Below are positions 20,613-32,210 of a DNA stretch of 64,000 bases, one piece after another; positions within the stretch are counted from its first letter, which is position 1, and the number at the start of each line of letters is the position of its first letter. The stretch spans positions 53,413,213 to 53,477,212 of the forward strand of contig CM055870.1 of assembly GCA_029582165.1 (NCBI GenBank). Reading direction: 5' to 3'. The notes below the pieces were generated by a model. The model saw only the letters and a program-made list of their open reading frames with translations. It was not told the DNA's origin and searched no databases. The stretch is from Portulaca oleracea (Eukaryota; Streptophyta; Magnoliopsida; Caryophyllales; Portulacaceae). A program made the position numbers and the translations under genes.

Positions 20613-20698
20613 CGACCGGCGCCGAGAAGCTGAGGAACTGAGGGTGACCATTCACGAGTCATCAGTGAATCGTAACGGCATGTACAACGGCCTTCCAT
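20613..20698 (-). other. possible first coding exon on the minus strand
   Basis: ATG at 20696-20698 opens 28 codons (MEGRCTCRYDSLMTREWSPS...) ending at a good donor, CGGTCG|GTAAGC. The exon is GC-richer than its surroundings and is followed by an intron rich in AGGGTTTAG and CCCTAATT, typical of plant 5' introns. I do not recognise the protein and could not trace the later exons with confidence; 18205-18312 and the BSK exon are candidates only by strand. Confidence 0.3.
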
Positions 20699-21068
20699 CG
20701 TTTTGAATGTTGGGTGGGACCATCTAATACATCATCTTACTTTTTTAAATTTTGAAACTCATTTCTTTACTTTATTTTCTATGATAGATGGAATTTCAAT
20801 TCCAGACTTCAACTAAATATTTGTCATTTTCATAATTTACCGCACATAATATATATATTTTTGAAGAAAAAAAAAGATTAATCTCTCATTAATAAAAAGT
20901 AAGGAAAGATACATCATGTGAATTTCATTTTGGAATAGCATGTCCAAAATGAGTTTCAAAATTGAGGAACTTACAAAAATTATCACTGTGTCAAGGAATT
21001 GAATGGAATGTTAGTGGAATCATTGGAATGAGTTAAAACCATTACACATAGCATGTGTAATCTACATT

Positions 21069-21713
21069 AGGGATGACGATGGGTCGAGTTCAGGGCGGGT
21101 AGAGTCGTACCCTTACCTGTACCCGTTTTCAAAATCAATCCCCTTACCCTTACCCATATTTAGCGGGTACTAAAAATTAGTACCCTTACCCGTACCCACT
21201 GGGTATGCGGGTATAACAGGTACTATTCGGGTATAAATAAAGATTAAATTATACCACCCATTTTATACTCATATGTACAAATTTACGGATCGTATTCGGG
21301 TAATTCAACTACAATTGGCATGTTTAAGTGCGAGTGGAGGAATTTGAAGGAACCCTAAACTAGCATCTTGATAAAAGCGCAAATGGAAAAAGGAAGAAGG
21401 AAGTGTATTGACTTTCGAATTTAGATGTAGTTCAATAATATTAATATTAGTTTACATCGGTTGTTTTTTTTCAAATGTATGGGTTAAAAGCATGAAACAG
21501 ATTGGGCTAAGTCCAAATGGACGTGGAGTATGGATTGCGCGTATGCAAGCATTGTGTGGGTTTTTTAAGTGCGGGTCGCGTCGGGTACCCACCGGGTCCT
21601 CCTCTGCACCCGTACCCGACCCGTACTCGCATTTTTTAAAAAATTACCCATACCCGTTTTTCCAGGGTCGGGTACGAGCAGGTACCCGCGATTACGGGTA
21701 TTATTGCCACCCA
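21069..21713. mobile_element. hAT-like element flanked by TAATCTACATT
   Basis: It begins AGGGATGACGATGGGTCGAG and ends GGGTATTATTGCCACCCA, inverted and similar. The exact 11-base sequence TAATCTACATT flanks both sides (21058-21068 and 21714-21724). The ends are filled with GGGTACC/GGTACCCG motifs, a style common to plant hAT-like MITEs. The middle (21250-21560) is AT-rich without a gene. An 11-base duplication is longer than the usual 8, so part of it may be chance. Confidence 0.7.
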
Positions 21714-21741
21714 TAATCTACATTCCACGTTTTTTGAATTT

Positions 21742-22682
21742 AAGAGCAAATGCAATAGCATTTCGAATTTTTGGAATGTAAGTGGGGATCCACCCCTTCC
21801 ACAACACTCACCATTCCTATTTTCTAGAACTCCATTTCATTTATTTTACAATAATAAGAACTCATTCCCAATTTTTCACTCTAAAATATTTATGTGGAAC
21901 TCACTTTATCTTAATTTTACATTTTTCTTTATTATTGTCTACAGTTTATTGCCGAAAATGGAGTAAATTACATTTACCCTACCTGACATTTGTGGTAATA
22001 AGTTTTGTAGACCCGACATTTGTGAAATAATTTTCATCTTACCTGACATTAAGTGAAAGTGATTTTTTTGTGGAAAATTCAGTTACTTCTTATCGGAAAT
22101 AAGAAAATACAATAGTCTCCCTATATGACTATATGAATGTACCATGTTGCCCGTAAAATTGAGAAGGAAAATTACTTAAATGACTCTTTCATTGTTTTGT
22201 ATGGAAAAATGTGTGTCGAAACTCCAAATAGAAAAAACCAATAGTCGATTCCCCTCAGACTCCTCTTCTTCAACGCTCCCATGTTAATATCATATGAATT
22301 AATATCAAGGGTAAAAAAGTCAATTCATATTTATCCTTTTAATGTTACGCCGGAAAATTCAACAAAATCAATTATAAAATATCTTAGGAGGTTTAAATTT
22401 ATGAAACACTTAATGTTAGGTAAGGTGAAAATTATTTCACAAATGTCGGGTGTGCAAAAATTATTACCATAGATGTCAGGTAGCGTAAATGTAATTTACT
22501 CGCCAAAAATGGCAGCTTTAATACATTGAAAATTAAAAAAACAAGAGAGAGAGTCATTTGGTGCAAGAACGCTATTGAATTCGTAACTTGCATGCCCATT
22601 ATCACTGTTCCTGGGTGGGGAGGAATTGCACACCCATGCACATGTTCCAATGCAAAAAATAGAACATTGTACATGCTCTTAG
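21742..22682. mobile_element. Tourist-like MITE, split by a Mutator-like MITE
   Basis: Left TAAGAGCAAATGCAATAGC and right complement CTAAGAGCATGTACAATGTT form the outer inverted repeats. The element is interrupted at 21961-22501. Related GAGCA ends recur at 24000, 24312 and 34475. Confidence 0.45.
21961..22501. mobile_element. Mutator-like MITE with 10-base target duplication
   Basis: Inverted repeats of about 110 bases start GAGTAAATTACATTTACCCT and end GCGTAAATGTAATTTACTC. The flanks are GCCGAAAATG (21951-21960) and GCCAAAAATG (22502-22511), one mismatch. The 541-base interior is AT-rich and non-coding. Confidence 0.75.
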
Positions 22683-23051
22683 GCTATCAGCAATGGTGTT
22701 CCAAAACACCAAGAATGGAGGAGAGAGAGTGTAAAAAAAAGAAAAAATAAAAAAGTGAAGCATTCTTGGGTATGACAGGCATTCTTGAGAATGGAGGAGA
22801 GAGAAAAGGGTATGGGGAGGAGAGAGATAGAGAGAACTAGGAGAGAGAAAATATTAAACAAAATTTATTTTGTGTTATCTTTTTCTTTTTTGTACTATTT
22901 TAATAATTATATATTACTCATTCCCAACTCCATTTTTCAACTCATTCTTTACCATTAACAATACTCATTCTTCACCACCTATTAAAATAATATTAAACAT
23001 ACTATTTATGTACTTGTTCTTCTCCATTTTGAAGAACATCATTGAGGATAG

Positions 23052-23180
23052 CCTTAGGGTGTGTTGTGAGAAATTTTAGGAATGGAATAGGAATAGAATT
23101 AGAATCTTGAAGAAATGGGAATTGAATTAGAACCCCATAATGATGTTGTTTGGCTAGATATTGGAATGGAATGTAATGGA

Positions 23181-23232
<52 letters not shown>

Positions 23233-23892
23233 TCCCCACCCACCCCTATTCTCATTTCTCACTGCCCCCAAATCAATTCCATCATCAGTCAAATTCCATC
23301 CCCCGGATCCTTCATCCTCTTCCCTAATCCCACCCACCCCATCTTCATCTTCAGCCCTACTGCCGCCCTCTTCCCAGCCAAGCCACCACACAAAATTCTG
23401 TTGTAGTCTTCTTCAATCTTTTTCTATACTTTCTCTCTCCTCTTGTCCTTCAACTAGAAACTTTGGGGTTCTGTTTTTCATTTTTTTTGATTTGGATTAA
23501 AAGTAGACATGGAATTTATTGTGTGGCTTTTTGTTTTGGGTTGGGAAATAATTGAGAGATGAAATTGAAGTTGAAGGTGGTTGTAATGGTGGACCTGGTG
23601 GTGGTCACAGTGGTCATCGATGGAGTTGCTAAAGGAGGCAACGAAGGAGTGCTTCAAGATGGGCTTTTGATTTTAGGTTGAGAAATTTTCTTTTAGTTTT
23701 TTTTTAAAAAAGGAGACAGGAATCAATTTGATACCCCTCACATTTGGGAGGTTTCTAATTCCACCCATTTGAGGGGGATTAAATACATGAGAAATTCATA
23801 TTCCAGAATTGGCTCACCAAACAAAGAGAAAAGGAATTAGATACCTAAGGTTTCTAATTCCATTCATTTTTCTCTCACCAAACATGCCCTTA
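23052..23892. mobile_element. possible hAT-like element carrying an (AAT)n tract
   Basis: The ends CTTAGGGTGTGTTGTGAGAAA and TTTCTCTCACCAAACATGCCCTTAG are imperfect inverted repeats. Inside are an (AAT)n microsatellite (23187-23232) and a stretch resembling a plant transcript leader (23330-23530, CT-rich). Poly-Asn or poly-Tyr frames across the microsatellite are not genes. Confidence 0.35.
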
Positions 23893-24330
23893 GTGGGACT
23901 CACCTTCCACATCAGTTACACTTTCTACTTTTTGAAACTCTATTTTATTTATTCTAAAACAATTAGGAACTCATTCAACTCTTTTACAATTTCATTAGAG
24001 CAAATGTAATAGTGTTCCAAATTTTTGGATTGCAAGTAGGGGGTCACCCTTCCACATCACTCATCATTCCTTCTTTTCGGAACACTATTCTATTTTTTTA
24101 CAACAATAAAAATGCATTCCTACTTTTTTATCTTAAAATATTTATTTATAAAACTCACTTCATCAAAGTTACCCCAAAGCACTGATTTTTTGTTTTAAAA
24201 ATCTATGTGAGAGCCACGTGTCAAAATTTAACTGGAGAATGCAGTTAAAAAGAAGTTCACGTAAAGGAATGTCATTTCATTCCAAATTTGCGTATTCATC
24301 GATTTCATTCCTAAGAGCAATCCCAGCAGT

Positions 24331-24983
24331 GTGGGGTCAAATAGTCATGAGCTAAGTTATCACACTGTGAGTGGTTGGATTGGAAAGAGAAGAAAATGTC
24401 ACAGGCTTATTCCCACTAGGGGTGGAAGAAAAATCCGGAACCGGCACACCGGATTGGATAAAAAAACGGGAAACGGGCAACACCGAACCGACTTAAAATT
24501 CGATTCCGGTTGACCGGTGAAACCGCACCATTAAAGTCGGTGCACCAATTTTTAAAAACCGGGAGATTTGGTTCCGATTTAAGGTTTTAACACACCGTTT
24601 CATTCCATTCCAAATTTGCGTATTCATCGATTTCATTCCTAAGAGCAATCCCAGCAGCGTGGGGTCAAATAGTCATGAGCAAAGTTATCACACTGTGAGT
24701 GGTTGGATTGGAAAGAGAAGAAAATGTCACAGGCTTATTCCCACTAGGGGTGGAAGAAAAATCCGGAACCGGCACACCGGATTGGATAAAAAAACGGGAA
24801 ACGGGCAACACCGAACCGACTTAAAATTCGATTCCGGTTGACCGGTGAAACCGCACCATTAAAGTCGGTGCACCAGTTTTTAAAAACCGGGAGATTTGGT
24901 TCCGATTTAAGGTTTTAACACACCGTTTCCTCCGGTGCACCGCTTCGACAAACCGAAACCGCACCGCACCGTTTCCACCCCTA
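24331..24983. repeat. 328-base tandem duplication that includes a hAT MITE end
   Basis: The block beginning near 24289 (CGTATTCATCGATTTCATTC) is repeated 328 bases later almost unchanged. Each copy contains host DNA, the ATTCCCAC target site and the first part of the hAT MITE; only the second copy has the complete element. The duplication followed the insertion. Confidence 0.85.
24745..24983. mobile_element. hAT MITE with perfect 8-base target duplication ATTCCCAC
   Basis: The 239-base element starts TAGGGGTGGAAG and ends GTTTCCACCCCTA. ATTCCCAC lies at 24737-24744 and 24984-24991. The interior is rich in AACCGG/CCGGTT. A truncated extra copy of its left part lies upstream at 24417. Confidence 0.85.
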
Positions 24984-25104
24984 ATTCCCACAGTATGCGT
25001 GGAATATCAGTTGTGACATGGAAGGAAAAATGGAGGATAGAGATAGGAAGGAAAGGGAGAATACGAGAGAGAAAGAGAGGGGAAAAAAGAGGGGGGAGAA
25101 TATA

Positions 25105-25294
25105 TGAACACAAAGAAGGAGATTGAAAATACAGAGAGAGAAAAATAAAAGGTTCTATTTATTATTGAATCAATTAATGACAATAAAGGAAGAAGGGCAC
25201 ATATATAGTTGAGACATCAAAGGAACTAAAAGTCTAACAAACACTCGTGAAATAAGGAACGATGTCTAACCACTATAATAACTAATATATTTCA
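25105..25294 (-). repeat. copia 3' LTR
   Basis: TGAACACAAAGAAGGAGATT...TAATATATTTCA, matching the other LTR with scattered differences. Confidence 0.85.
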
Positions 25295-25333
25295 CATCCC
25301 CTCCCCCCTCCCCCCTCCCCCCTCCCCCCTCCA
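25295..25333 (-). other. expanded polypurine tract of the copia element
   Basis: Next to the 3' LTR the minus strand is GGAGGGGGGAGGGGGG repeated, about five units of GGGGGGA. The plus-strand priming site has grown into a heptanucleotide microsatellite. Confidence 0.7.
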
Positions 25334-25344
25334 AGGTGGATAGG

Positions 25345-25720
25345 GAGAAGCTCGAGCAAACCCATCTTTGAAGATAAAGTGTTATGTTGAAGCTCACTTA
25401 AAGGCTTCAAAAGATCTGCGATTTGTTAAGTGGTATGGACATATGCTGTCTGAATTAATCCCTCTTGGATCTTATCACAGATGTAGTGGCAATCGATCCG
25501 TAGGTGTTTAGTTATTTCTTGAAAAAGGTGGTTAGCTGCAATCTGTTATGCCGCCTTGTTGTCACAAAAGAGAGTGATAGGAGAGACCAAAGATAGCTGA
25601 AAATTTGCAAGTAATCGAGAGATCCACTCAAGTTCTAAAGTCCTAGCAAACATGGCACGATATTCTGCCTCGGTTGAAGACTTGGTTACAGTTTTCTGTT
25701 TCTTAGTCTTCCAAGAGAGT
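25345..25720 (-). pseudogene. copia RNase H fragment
   Basis: The minus strand encodes the characteristic SSTEAEYRAMFA stretch, a DNK-type motif and the C-terminal tail of copia RNase H, with frame breaks. The role was removing RNA from the RNA/DNA hybrid during reverse transcription. Confidence 0.75.
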
Positions 25721-26104
25721 AGGACGGGATCAACAAATATACAGTACCCAGTTAAAGAACGAGCGGAAAACCTGCAAGTTGCCCGTCTGCATCACTAAAT
25801 GTGGAGACTTGAAGATTGTTGTTGGCCGGATAAAATAATCCTCGGTTGACAGATCCTTTTAAGTATCGCAACACATGAAGTACAACTTCATAGTGTCTAT
25901 CGTGCTTGAAGAAACTTGCTTAAGTGTTGAATTGCATAACTAATGTCAGGTTTGGTCAAAGGTAAGTACAACAACTTCCCTATGATCCTTCGATAACATG
26001 AGGCATCCTCAAGTTGATGTCCAATAACCAAGGATAGGATGAGACATCTAGGTAATAGGAATTTTGCTGGTTTACATGTTGTAAACCCCGCATCACTTAA
26101 AAGA

Positions 26105-26649
26105 TCAATTATATATTTCCTTTGATTAAGAAATGTGCTTGTATATAGCTATTTCTAAACCAAGGAAATAACGAGCAAGACCTAAATCTTTAATAGTAAA
26201 CTCGATATGAAGAGATTGCTCGAGTGATTGAATTCTTTGTATATCATCTCTTATTATGGGCAAGTCATCTACATAAACCAAGACATAAATATGACCTTTG
26301 TTAGTGTGTACGGAAAATAAAGAATAATCATTCTTTGATTGAACAAGCCCTTGTTTAAGGAGGAATTCAGTTAATTCTAAATTCCATTGTCGAGAAGCTT
26401 GTTTAAGACCATATAAAGATCTTACAAGCTTGTAAACCTGTCCAGGTTCTGTTTTGGAATACCCTTGAGGAGGATGCATATACACCTCTTTATGAATGTA
26501 GCCATGAAGAAATGCATTATTTATATCCAATTGATGTAAATCCCATGACTTTGCAGTGGCTATGGCAATAAAGATTCAAACAGTTTCAAGTTTAGCAACT
26601 GGAGAGAATGTGTGTTTATAATCTTTGTCTTTGATCTGTAGAAAACATC
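26105..26649 (-). pseudogene. copia reverse transcriptase fragment
   Basis: A 134-codon open stretch carries MDINNAFLHGYIHKEVYMHP, the copia block LVRSLYGLKQASRQW, and the catalytic YVDD. Upstream in the same strand is DYKHTFSPVAKLE. The beginning of the domain is cut by the 26650-29704 insertion. It cannot be functional. Confidence 0.9.
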
Positions 26650-27716
26650 TGTAACGCCCCAACCTCGGGTGGCTAGGCACGCTACTGTCGTGGCCCGTGG
26701 GGTCCTCCTTAGACACCCACAAGGCTACCTAAGCTCCAAAACTATAACTATTCCCAAATATCGTAGAGCAGCGGAAGCTTTTCTCCATAACAAAACTCAG
26801 ACTTAAGTCGTAGGAGTCAATCTAAAACATACAAATCCATACATACTTACATTCAACAAAGTTTACACATTTACACACAAAATACAATCATATTATACTT
26901 AACAACATTTTCAATATCAAATATATAACTTCAAGCCTCCTTCCTAGCCATAACTTCAAAAGACTTCAAGAGCTAGTTGCTAAGGTACCTTCCTGCCTTT
27001 CCGCTTTCAAAACCTGAAAAAAGGTAAGGTCATGAGCTCCCCGAACCCAACGAATAATGCTTATCTCCCCCATTGTTACACTTTACACATTAACAGGTTA
27101 GCACATAAGCACATTATCATATACATATCGTTACTTTCTAAAATGTAACAAGCATAGGAAAGAGACAAATGAACATATTCCAAAGCATTACCATAAACTC
27201 GTGCAACTCAATCAGTCATTTGCTAAAAGATTCAAAACATACACATACGAAATATCACAAGTGTTATAAGACAAGCAACGAGAATAACTCAACCATGCAT
27301 GTCCCATACCATATACGATTTAGGAGCTCTAGCTCTCACTAAAGTCCCCAAACAACTCTACTGTTAGTTTATTGGCTAAACTATCCATGGTTGTCCCATA
27401 CCAACCATGTCCCTTGGGCTCGTAGTCCTCACTCGAGTCCAAAAGGAAGTAAAGCCTACTAAGTTAGACCAATAACTCGAATATAACCATAACTCATACA
27501 TAGATATCACATAATTTACATAAACTATCACATTCTTATCAAAACCACATCACATTTCATAATCAAAGTTACACATAATCACAATCTTCCAATTTCGGAA
27601 AGTTTAACACAAATCACAACATAACACAATTTTCTCAATCAATTCAGGTAACTTGTTGCAAGGGAACTCAACTTATAACTCACTTAATGGACTAACACCT
27701 ATATATCACAAGGGTC

Positions 27717-27985
27717 ACAAACACATCCTGGTGAACCGGGCAATGCCCACTCAAGGTACCTACCAGGGACCCATCGCTCTAGAACGCAAATATCTTCAAT
27801 TCACAAACTATGGAGTCATATTCACATCCTAGCGGACCGGGCATAGCTCACTCAAGGTACCAACTAGGGACTCACATAGATCCAAAACAAAAAGGCCGAA
27901 AATCACATCCTGGTGGATCGGCAATGCCCACTCAAGGTACGTACCAACCAGGCGACCTGACACAAAGACACTACTTCTGTGGCCA
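27717..27985. repeat. three-copy tandem repeat of about 90-110 bases within the solo LTR
   Basis: Each copy carries CACATCCTGGTG-A-CGGGC followed by AATGCCCACTCAAGGTAC and a CCAGGGAC-like end. The spacing varies slightly between copies. Confidence 0.7.
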
Positions 27986-28307
27986 TAGTCCTAGAACGAC
28001 ACATAAGTAATAGCCCAAAGCAAGACACAAATCTCATTCCCTAAACTTAGTTTAATTACGTCATTAACAAGAACAAACTCAAGATATTTCTTCTCTTGAA
28101 GGTAAGTAAATCATCATAGTCAACAACATAAATATCCACCAAGGTATGAGTACATTTTTCATCATAATACTTGACATTCCTACTGATTTCAAGGCATAAT
28201 ACATAATATTTTCACAATTGATAACCCCCACTTAGCACACAAACAAGCCCAATTTACACCAATTCAGCATATATATTCAAAACTCCATAACTCTTAAAAT
28301 AATGGAA

Positions 28308-28680
28308 AATTGGAAAAAAAAATAATCTTAACTTTGGGGGTATTAGAAAAAAATAATTCGAACTTACAAATTTGTTATGAATGAGCTGAATTTTCACCTT
28401 TATTGTTTTTAACATCCACCACCTACTTAAACTCGTCCGAAAAATGACGTGGTGGTGGCGATATTACACATGAAGCATACATTTAACTGTTTTTTGAGCT
28501 GCAAAAAGTACCACGTATATATCGCAACCACCACTTCATTTTTCGGACGAATTTAAGTAGGTAGTGGATGCTAAAAATAATAGAGGTGAAAGTTCAGTTC
28601 ATTCACAACAAAGTTGTAAGTTCGGTTTATTTTTTCCAATACCCCTAAAGTTTGGATTATTTTTTTTCCAATTTCCCTAA
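28308..28680. mobile_element. MITE with inverted repeats of about 150 bases or more
   Basis: AAATTGGAAAAAAAAATAATC at the left pairs with GATTATTTTTTTTCCAATTT at the right. Further in, ACTTAAACTCGTCCGAAAAATGA pairs with TTTTTCGGACGAATTTAAGT. Almost the entire element can fold into a hairpin. No clear target duplication beyond TAAT. Confidence 0.7.
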
Positions 28681-29319
28681 TATAAACATCCTAAATTCTT
28701 GAAATCTTAACCACACATACTATATACCATCCAGATCGTACAGTAATTTTATACACATGAAATCAAAGTACATAGTTCACGAAAAAATCACACAATTTCA
28801 TCAAATTTGAACTAAAAAACAGGGCAGTTTCACTCTAAAATTCATATATGACGTAATACAACTCCAAAATTCCTAAAAATTTACCGCGAGCTGTCTAATA
28901 GCAGGTCCAACCTACAGTAAAAATTTCATTCAATTTGGACATGCCAATAATTCAAGAAAAATCAAACAGTGGCTCTATTACTATTCATACGAATTTTCTC
29001 ATAATATTCATCCATAATTTTTGTTCTCCAAACCCTCAAATTCAAGAATCAATCATCATCTAATGCATACAAACTAAGATTCACATTATTATCAACAAAT
29101 TTCATTCAACCCACAAAATTAAACAATCTAAAACATGCAATTTAGGGGTGGGTTTCTAAGTGCTCAAATTAGAGTTTTCTAGTCTTTTAAACCCAAATTC
29201 ATGAATTCAATTCCAAATTTGAGTATAAATCATAATCAAAATCTTTCCCTATCAATTTTAATCAGAAAAGATAATAATTACTCACCTAGTTAAAGAATCC
29301 AAGCTCTAATCCCCCTATT

Positions 29320-29592
29320 CTTCTTCTTCTTCTTCTTCTTCTTCTTCTTCTTCTCTTTCTCACTCTAAATTGTGTGTGTGTGTGTGAGAATAATGTGATA
29401 CTGAGACACGCCTCCCCTAATTGCTCTTTTTTTTCTTTTTCTTTTTCTTTTCTTTTTCTTATTCCCTTTTCCTTTTCTTTATTTTTTTCCTTCTTCATTT
29501 ATTTCTTTTTCCTTTTGTATTTCTCCTTTTTCCCATCATACTAATACTAATACTAATACTAATACTAATACTAATACTAATACTAATGCTAA
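29320..29592. repeat. microsatellites: (TTC)n, (GT)n and (ACTAAT)n
   Basis: TTC repeats lie at 29320-29353, a short GT run at 29369-29386, pyrimidine-rich DNA at 29425-29530, and about eight units of ACTAAT at 29541-29592. Confidence 0.85.
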
Positions 29593-29709
29593 TATAGAGT
29601 CACACGTAACCAAAGCATTTTTTTAAACTTAAAAACATAGACGTAATTCGCAAATTGTCACATAATCCAAGAATAAACAAGATAAAAGCATATAAACAAA
29701 TTACACATC

Positions 29710-30462
29710 AACAGGCGGCAAATTTTGGTTTTTAGATCTAAAATCACCAACCTTGTGCATGCTTTTGAAAGGAAAAATGTGTTCTTGGAAAACAACATCT
29801 CTATTGTGAATAATCTTGTTATTTTGTAAATCAAACTTATAATCTTTGAATCCAAAAGTATACCAAAGTAATATACATTTAACAGCTCAAGAATCAAATT
29901 TATCTTTAGGCCTGAAATCAACAGCAAAGCACAAACAACCAATAGTTTTTAGGCCACTTAAGCCAGGAGGAGTACCAAATAATATTTCATGAGGAGATTT
30001 CCATTTCAAGTTAGCCATAGGAAGCTTATTGATTACATGAGTAGTTGCAAGAACACATTCTCCCCAAAATTTCTTAAGGAGATTAGCATGGAATCTGAGC
30101 GCTCTTGTTGTATTTAATAAGTGTTTGTGTTTTCTTTCAACAACACCATTTTATTGAGGTGTGTATGGAGCAGTCTTTTGATGTAATATACCTTTATCAA
30201 CATACAATTGATGACATGAAGCATTTACAAATTCTGTACTATTGTCTATACGAATAATAAAAACTGAAGCATGAAACTGTGTAGCAACCATATTCAAGTA
30301 GAATAATCACAACAACTTTTGTTTTATCAGCAAGTAATTGGGTCCAAGTTACTCTACTGTAATCATCCACTATTGTGAGAAAATATTTAGAGCCTTCAAT
30401 ATTTGAAACCTTATAAGGTCCCCACAAGTCAACGTGTAGAAGCTGAAAACACTCTGTTGTAC
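29710..30462 (-). pseudogene. copia integrase fragment
   Basis: Minus-strand pieces include LHVDLWGPYKVSNIEGSKYF, IVDDYSRVTW, and an NGVVERKHKHLLNT block. A CAA to TAA change puts a stop directly in front of that block. The piece ends where the 26650-29704 insertion begins. The role was insertion of the cDNA into host DNA; this copy is dead. Confidence 0.8.
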
Positions 30463-32205
30463 TGATTGCACTTCAATCAAACGGAAATCTATGAATGTAG
30501 ACAACGAGTTTTGCACCGACGAGTTCCAATTACACAACCCGAATACAAGAATGAGACATCGGGCCCAAAATAGTTGCCAAGGCCCCTGGGCCTTGGCCAA
30601 CACCAGGAAAAAGGCCCAAAAGCGACGACAACCCAGGAAATAAAGCCATGGCCGCTGGGCCTTGCCTGGCTTCCATCTAGGCCCAAGGCGCAAACTTGGC
30701 CTAGGAATATTCACCAAGGTCGCAGGGCCTAGCCTGAGAGAATGATCCATGCCGCCCCGCCACATCAACAATCTGTGTGATGCATTGTTATTGGCCACGG
30801 GGCCATGCTCGCCGAATTGGATTTTCACTCCAAGCTGCCTCCATACGATTCCATGATCATCGCCTCGGCGCCTTTGACTCGTGCAGAGTCAAAGGTCGCA
30901 GGCCTTGGCAGTGATCAAAGTGCATGATCTTTGGATCATGCTCCCTCCTCTTTCCATCCTACTACCCTCCATCCTCACCTATAAATACCACCCATTTCAT
31001 CTCTCATTTCATTAACAATCACCCTCAACTATTCTCCATATTCTTCATCAACTCTCATTATCATCATTCCTTCTCACCATCATCTCTCATTCCCTCTCAA
31101 AAAGTTTCATCCAATCTCCATACAAAGGTTCCTAAGGGAGCACAACATCCAAGTTCATCGTCCTACTCCCCACTGGTATTTGCAAACAAGAAAGGTTTGA
31201 TCATCTTTGATCATTCATTTCATAATCATATAGGGGGTGTTTGGCTGCAAGCTTTTTGGTTAGCTTTTAGCTTTTTGGATATCTTTTAGCTGTTTGACCA
31301 AGGTTAAAAAGCTACTTGAGGTGTTTGGTAAATAGCTTTTTGTATTAGCTTTTTGGACCCAAAAAGCTAGTTTTCAAAAAGCTAGTTGATGAAGCTTTTT
31401 GAGGTAGCTTTTCACAAAAAGCTACTTTACCAAACACTTTTCCTGCAATCAGCTAACCCAAACAGCTAAAGTCAAACAGCTAATCCAAAAAGCTATCAAC
31501 TAACAGCTACAAGCTACCAGCTACCAGCTGGTTGCCAAACAGGGCCATAATCTTATACTCAAAACCACATTTGTATAGTTTGTAAATAGACATTTCATTT
31601 TTGCATGTTCAGAATGTAATATTGTGAAATCTTTTAAACTTCTCCCTGCTCTTTTTATTTCAAGTTCGATTTAAGTAGAGTCTGTTTTTTTAAAAAGGCG
31701 AATCCAAAAATTTTTTAATTCTTGGATTTGTAACCTTACCCCTGGGCTCGGAAACTAAGTTCGCAGACCGAAGTTTTCTTTTTTTTTTTTTTTTGGTTCG
31801 TTGATTTTCTTAAATCAACTTGGTGACTCTTTTCTTTACCTCGACTTATCTAACTTGTACGTGTATCATGACAGGCTAATCGGAATGGGTCGATAGCTCT
31901 CCAAACGTCTGTATTCATGGGCCGACCCAATAAAAATCGAAGTAGAATTCAGCATAGGCCCTGCGGCCTAGGCCAGATTCTACTCCCCTTTTCATGGGCC
32001 TGGCGCAAATGGGCCCAAGCTGAAAACTCACCATGATCGCCAGGCCTTGGGACCATCCTGGTGGTCTATTGCGCCATCCTTGGCCCAAATTTGGATATAG
32101 TTTGTTATCGGTGCATTAATAGTTAGATGTCATCTCGTATGAATTAGTATAAGTTTGATTCAAAAAAAGACAAAAGTGTTTCAATAAATAAAAATATCCT
32201 TATTT
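30463..32205. mobile_element. second nested insertion, LTR-like, with a TATA box
   Basis: It interrupts the copia frame between the zinc-binding region and the integrase core. The segment is GC-richer than its surroundings (many GGCCTTGGCC and GGGCCTAG motifs). It carries CCTATAAATACCACCC at about 30980, followed by a CT-rich leader and a coding-free body, as in an LTR. I could not fix TG/CA ends or a target duplication, so its class is open. A hAT MITE sits inside. Confidence 0.45.
31231..31545. mobile_element. hAT MITE with imperfect flanking duplication
   Basis: Left TAGGGGGTGTTTGGC and right GCCAAACAGGGC. The flanks CATAATCATA (31221-31230) and CATAATCTTA (31546-31555) agree at nine of ten bases. 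The interior is built of AGCTTTTTGG and its complement. Confidence 0.75.
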
Positions 32206-32210
32206 AAGGA

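Larger units (their letters stand above)
26650..29704. mobile_element. solo-LTR-like insertion inside the copia element
   Basis: It starts TGTAACGCCCCAACCTCGGG, typical of long Ty3/gypsy LTRs. It is flanked by ACATC on both sides (26645-26649 and 29705-29709). No coding region is present. The 3' end reads ATTAC just before the repeat rather than the expected CA, so the right boundary may be off by one or two bases. It contains a tandem repeat (27717-27985), a hairpin MITE (28308-28680) and microsatellites near its end. Confidence 0.6.

Noticed and set aside
23115..23406. Frames encoding runs of Asn, Ile or Tyr
   Set aside because: They only read through the (AAT)n microsatellite.
27717..27985. 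CRISPR-like regular repeats
   Set aside because: The units are about 90-110 bases, diverged, and lie inside a plant LTR; no spacer structure exists and the DNA is eukaryotic.
29286..29498. Lys/Glu-rich minus-strand frame
   Set aside because: It is translation of pyrimidine-rich microsatellite DNA at the end of the solo LTR.
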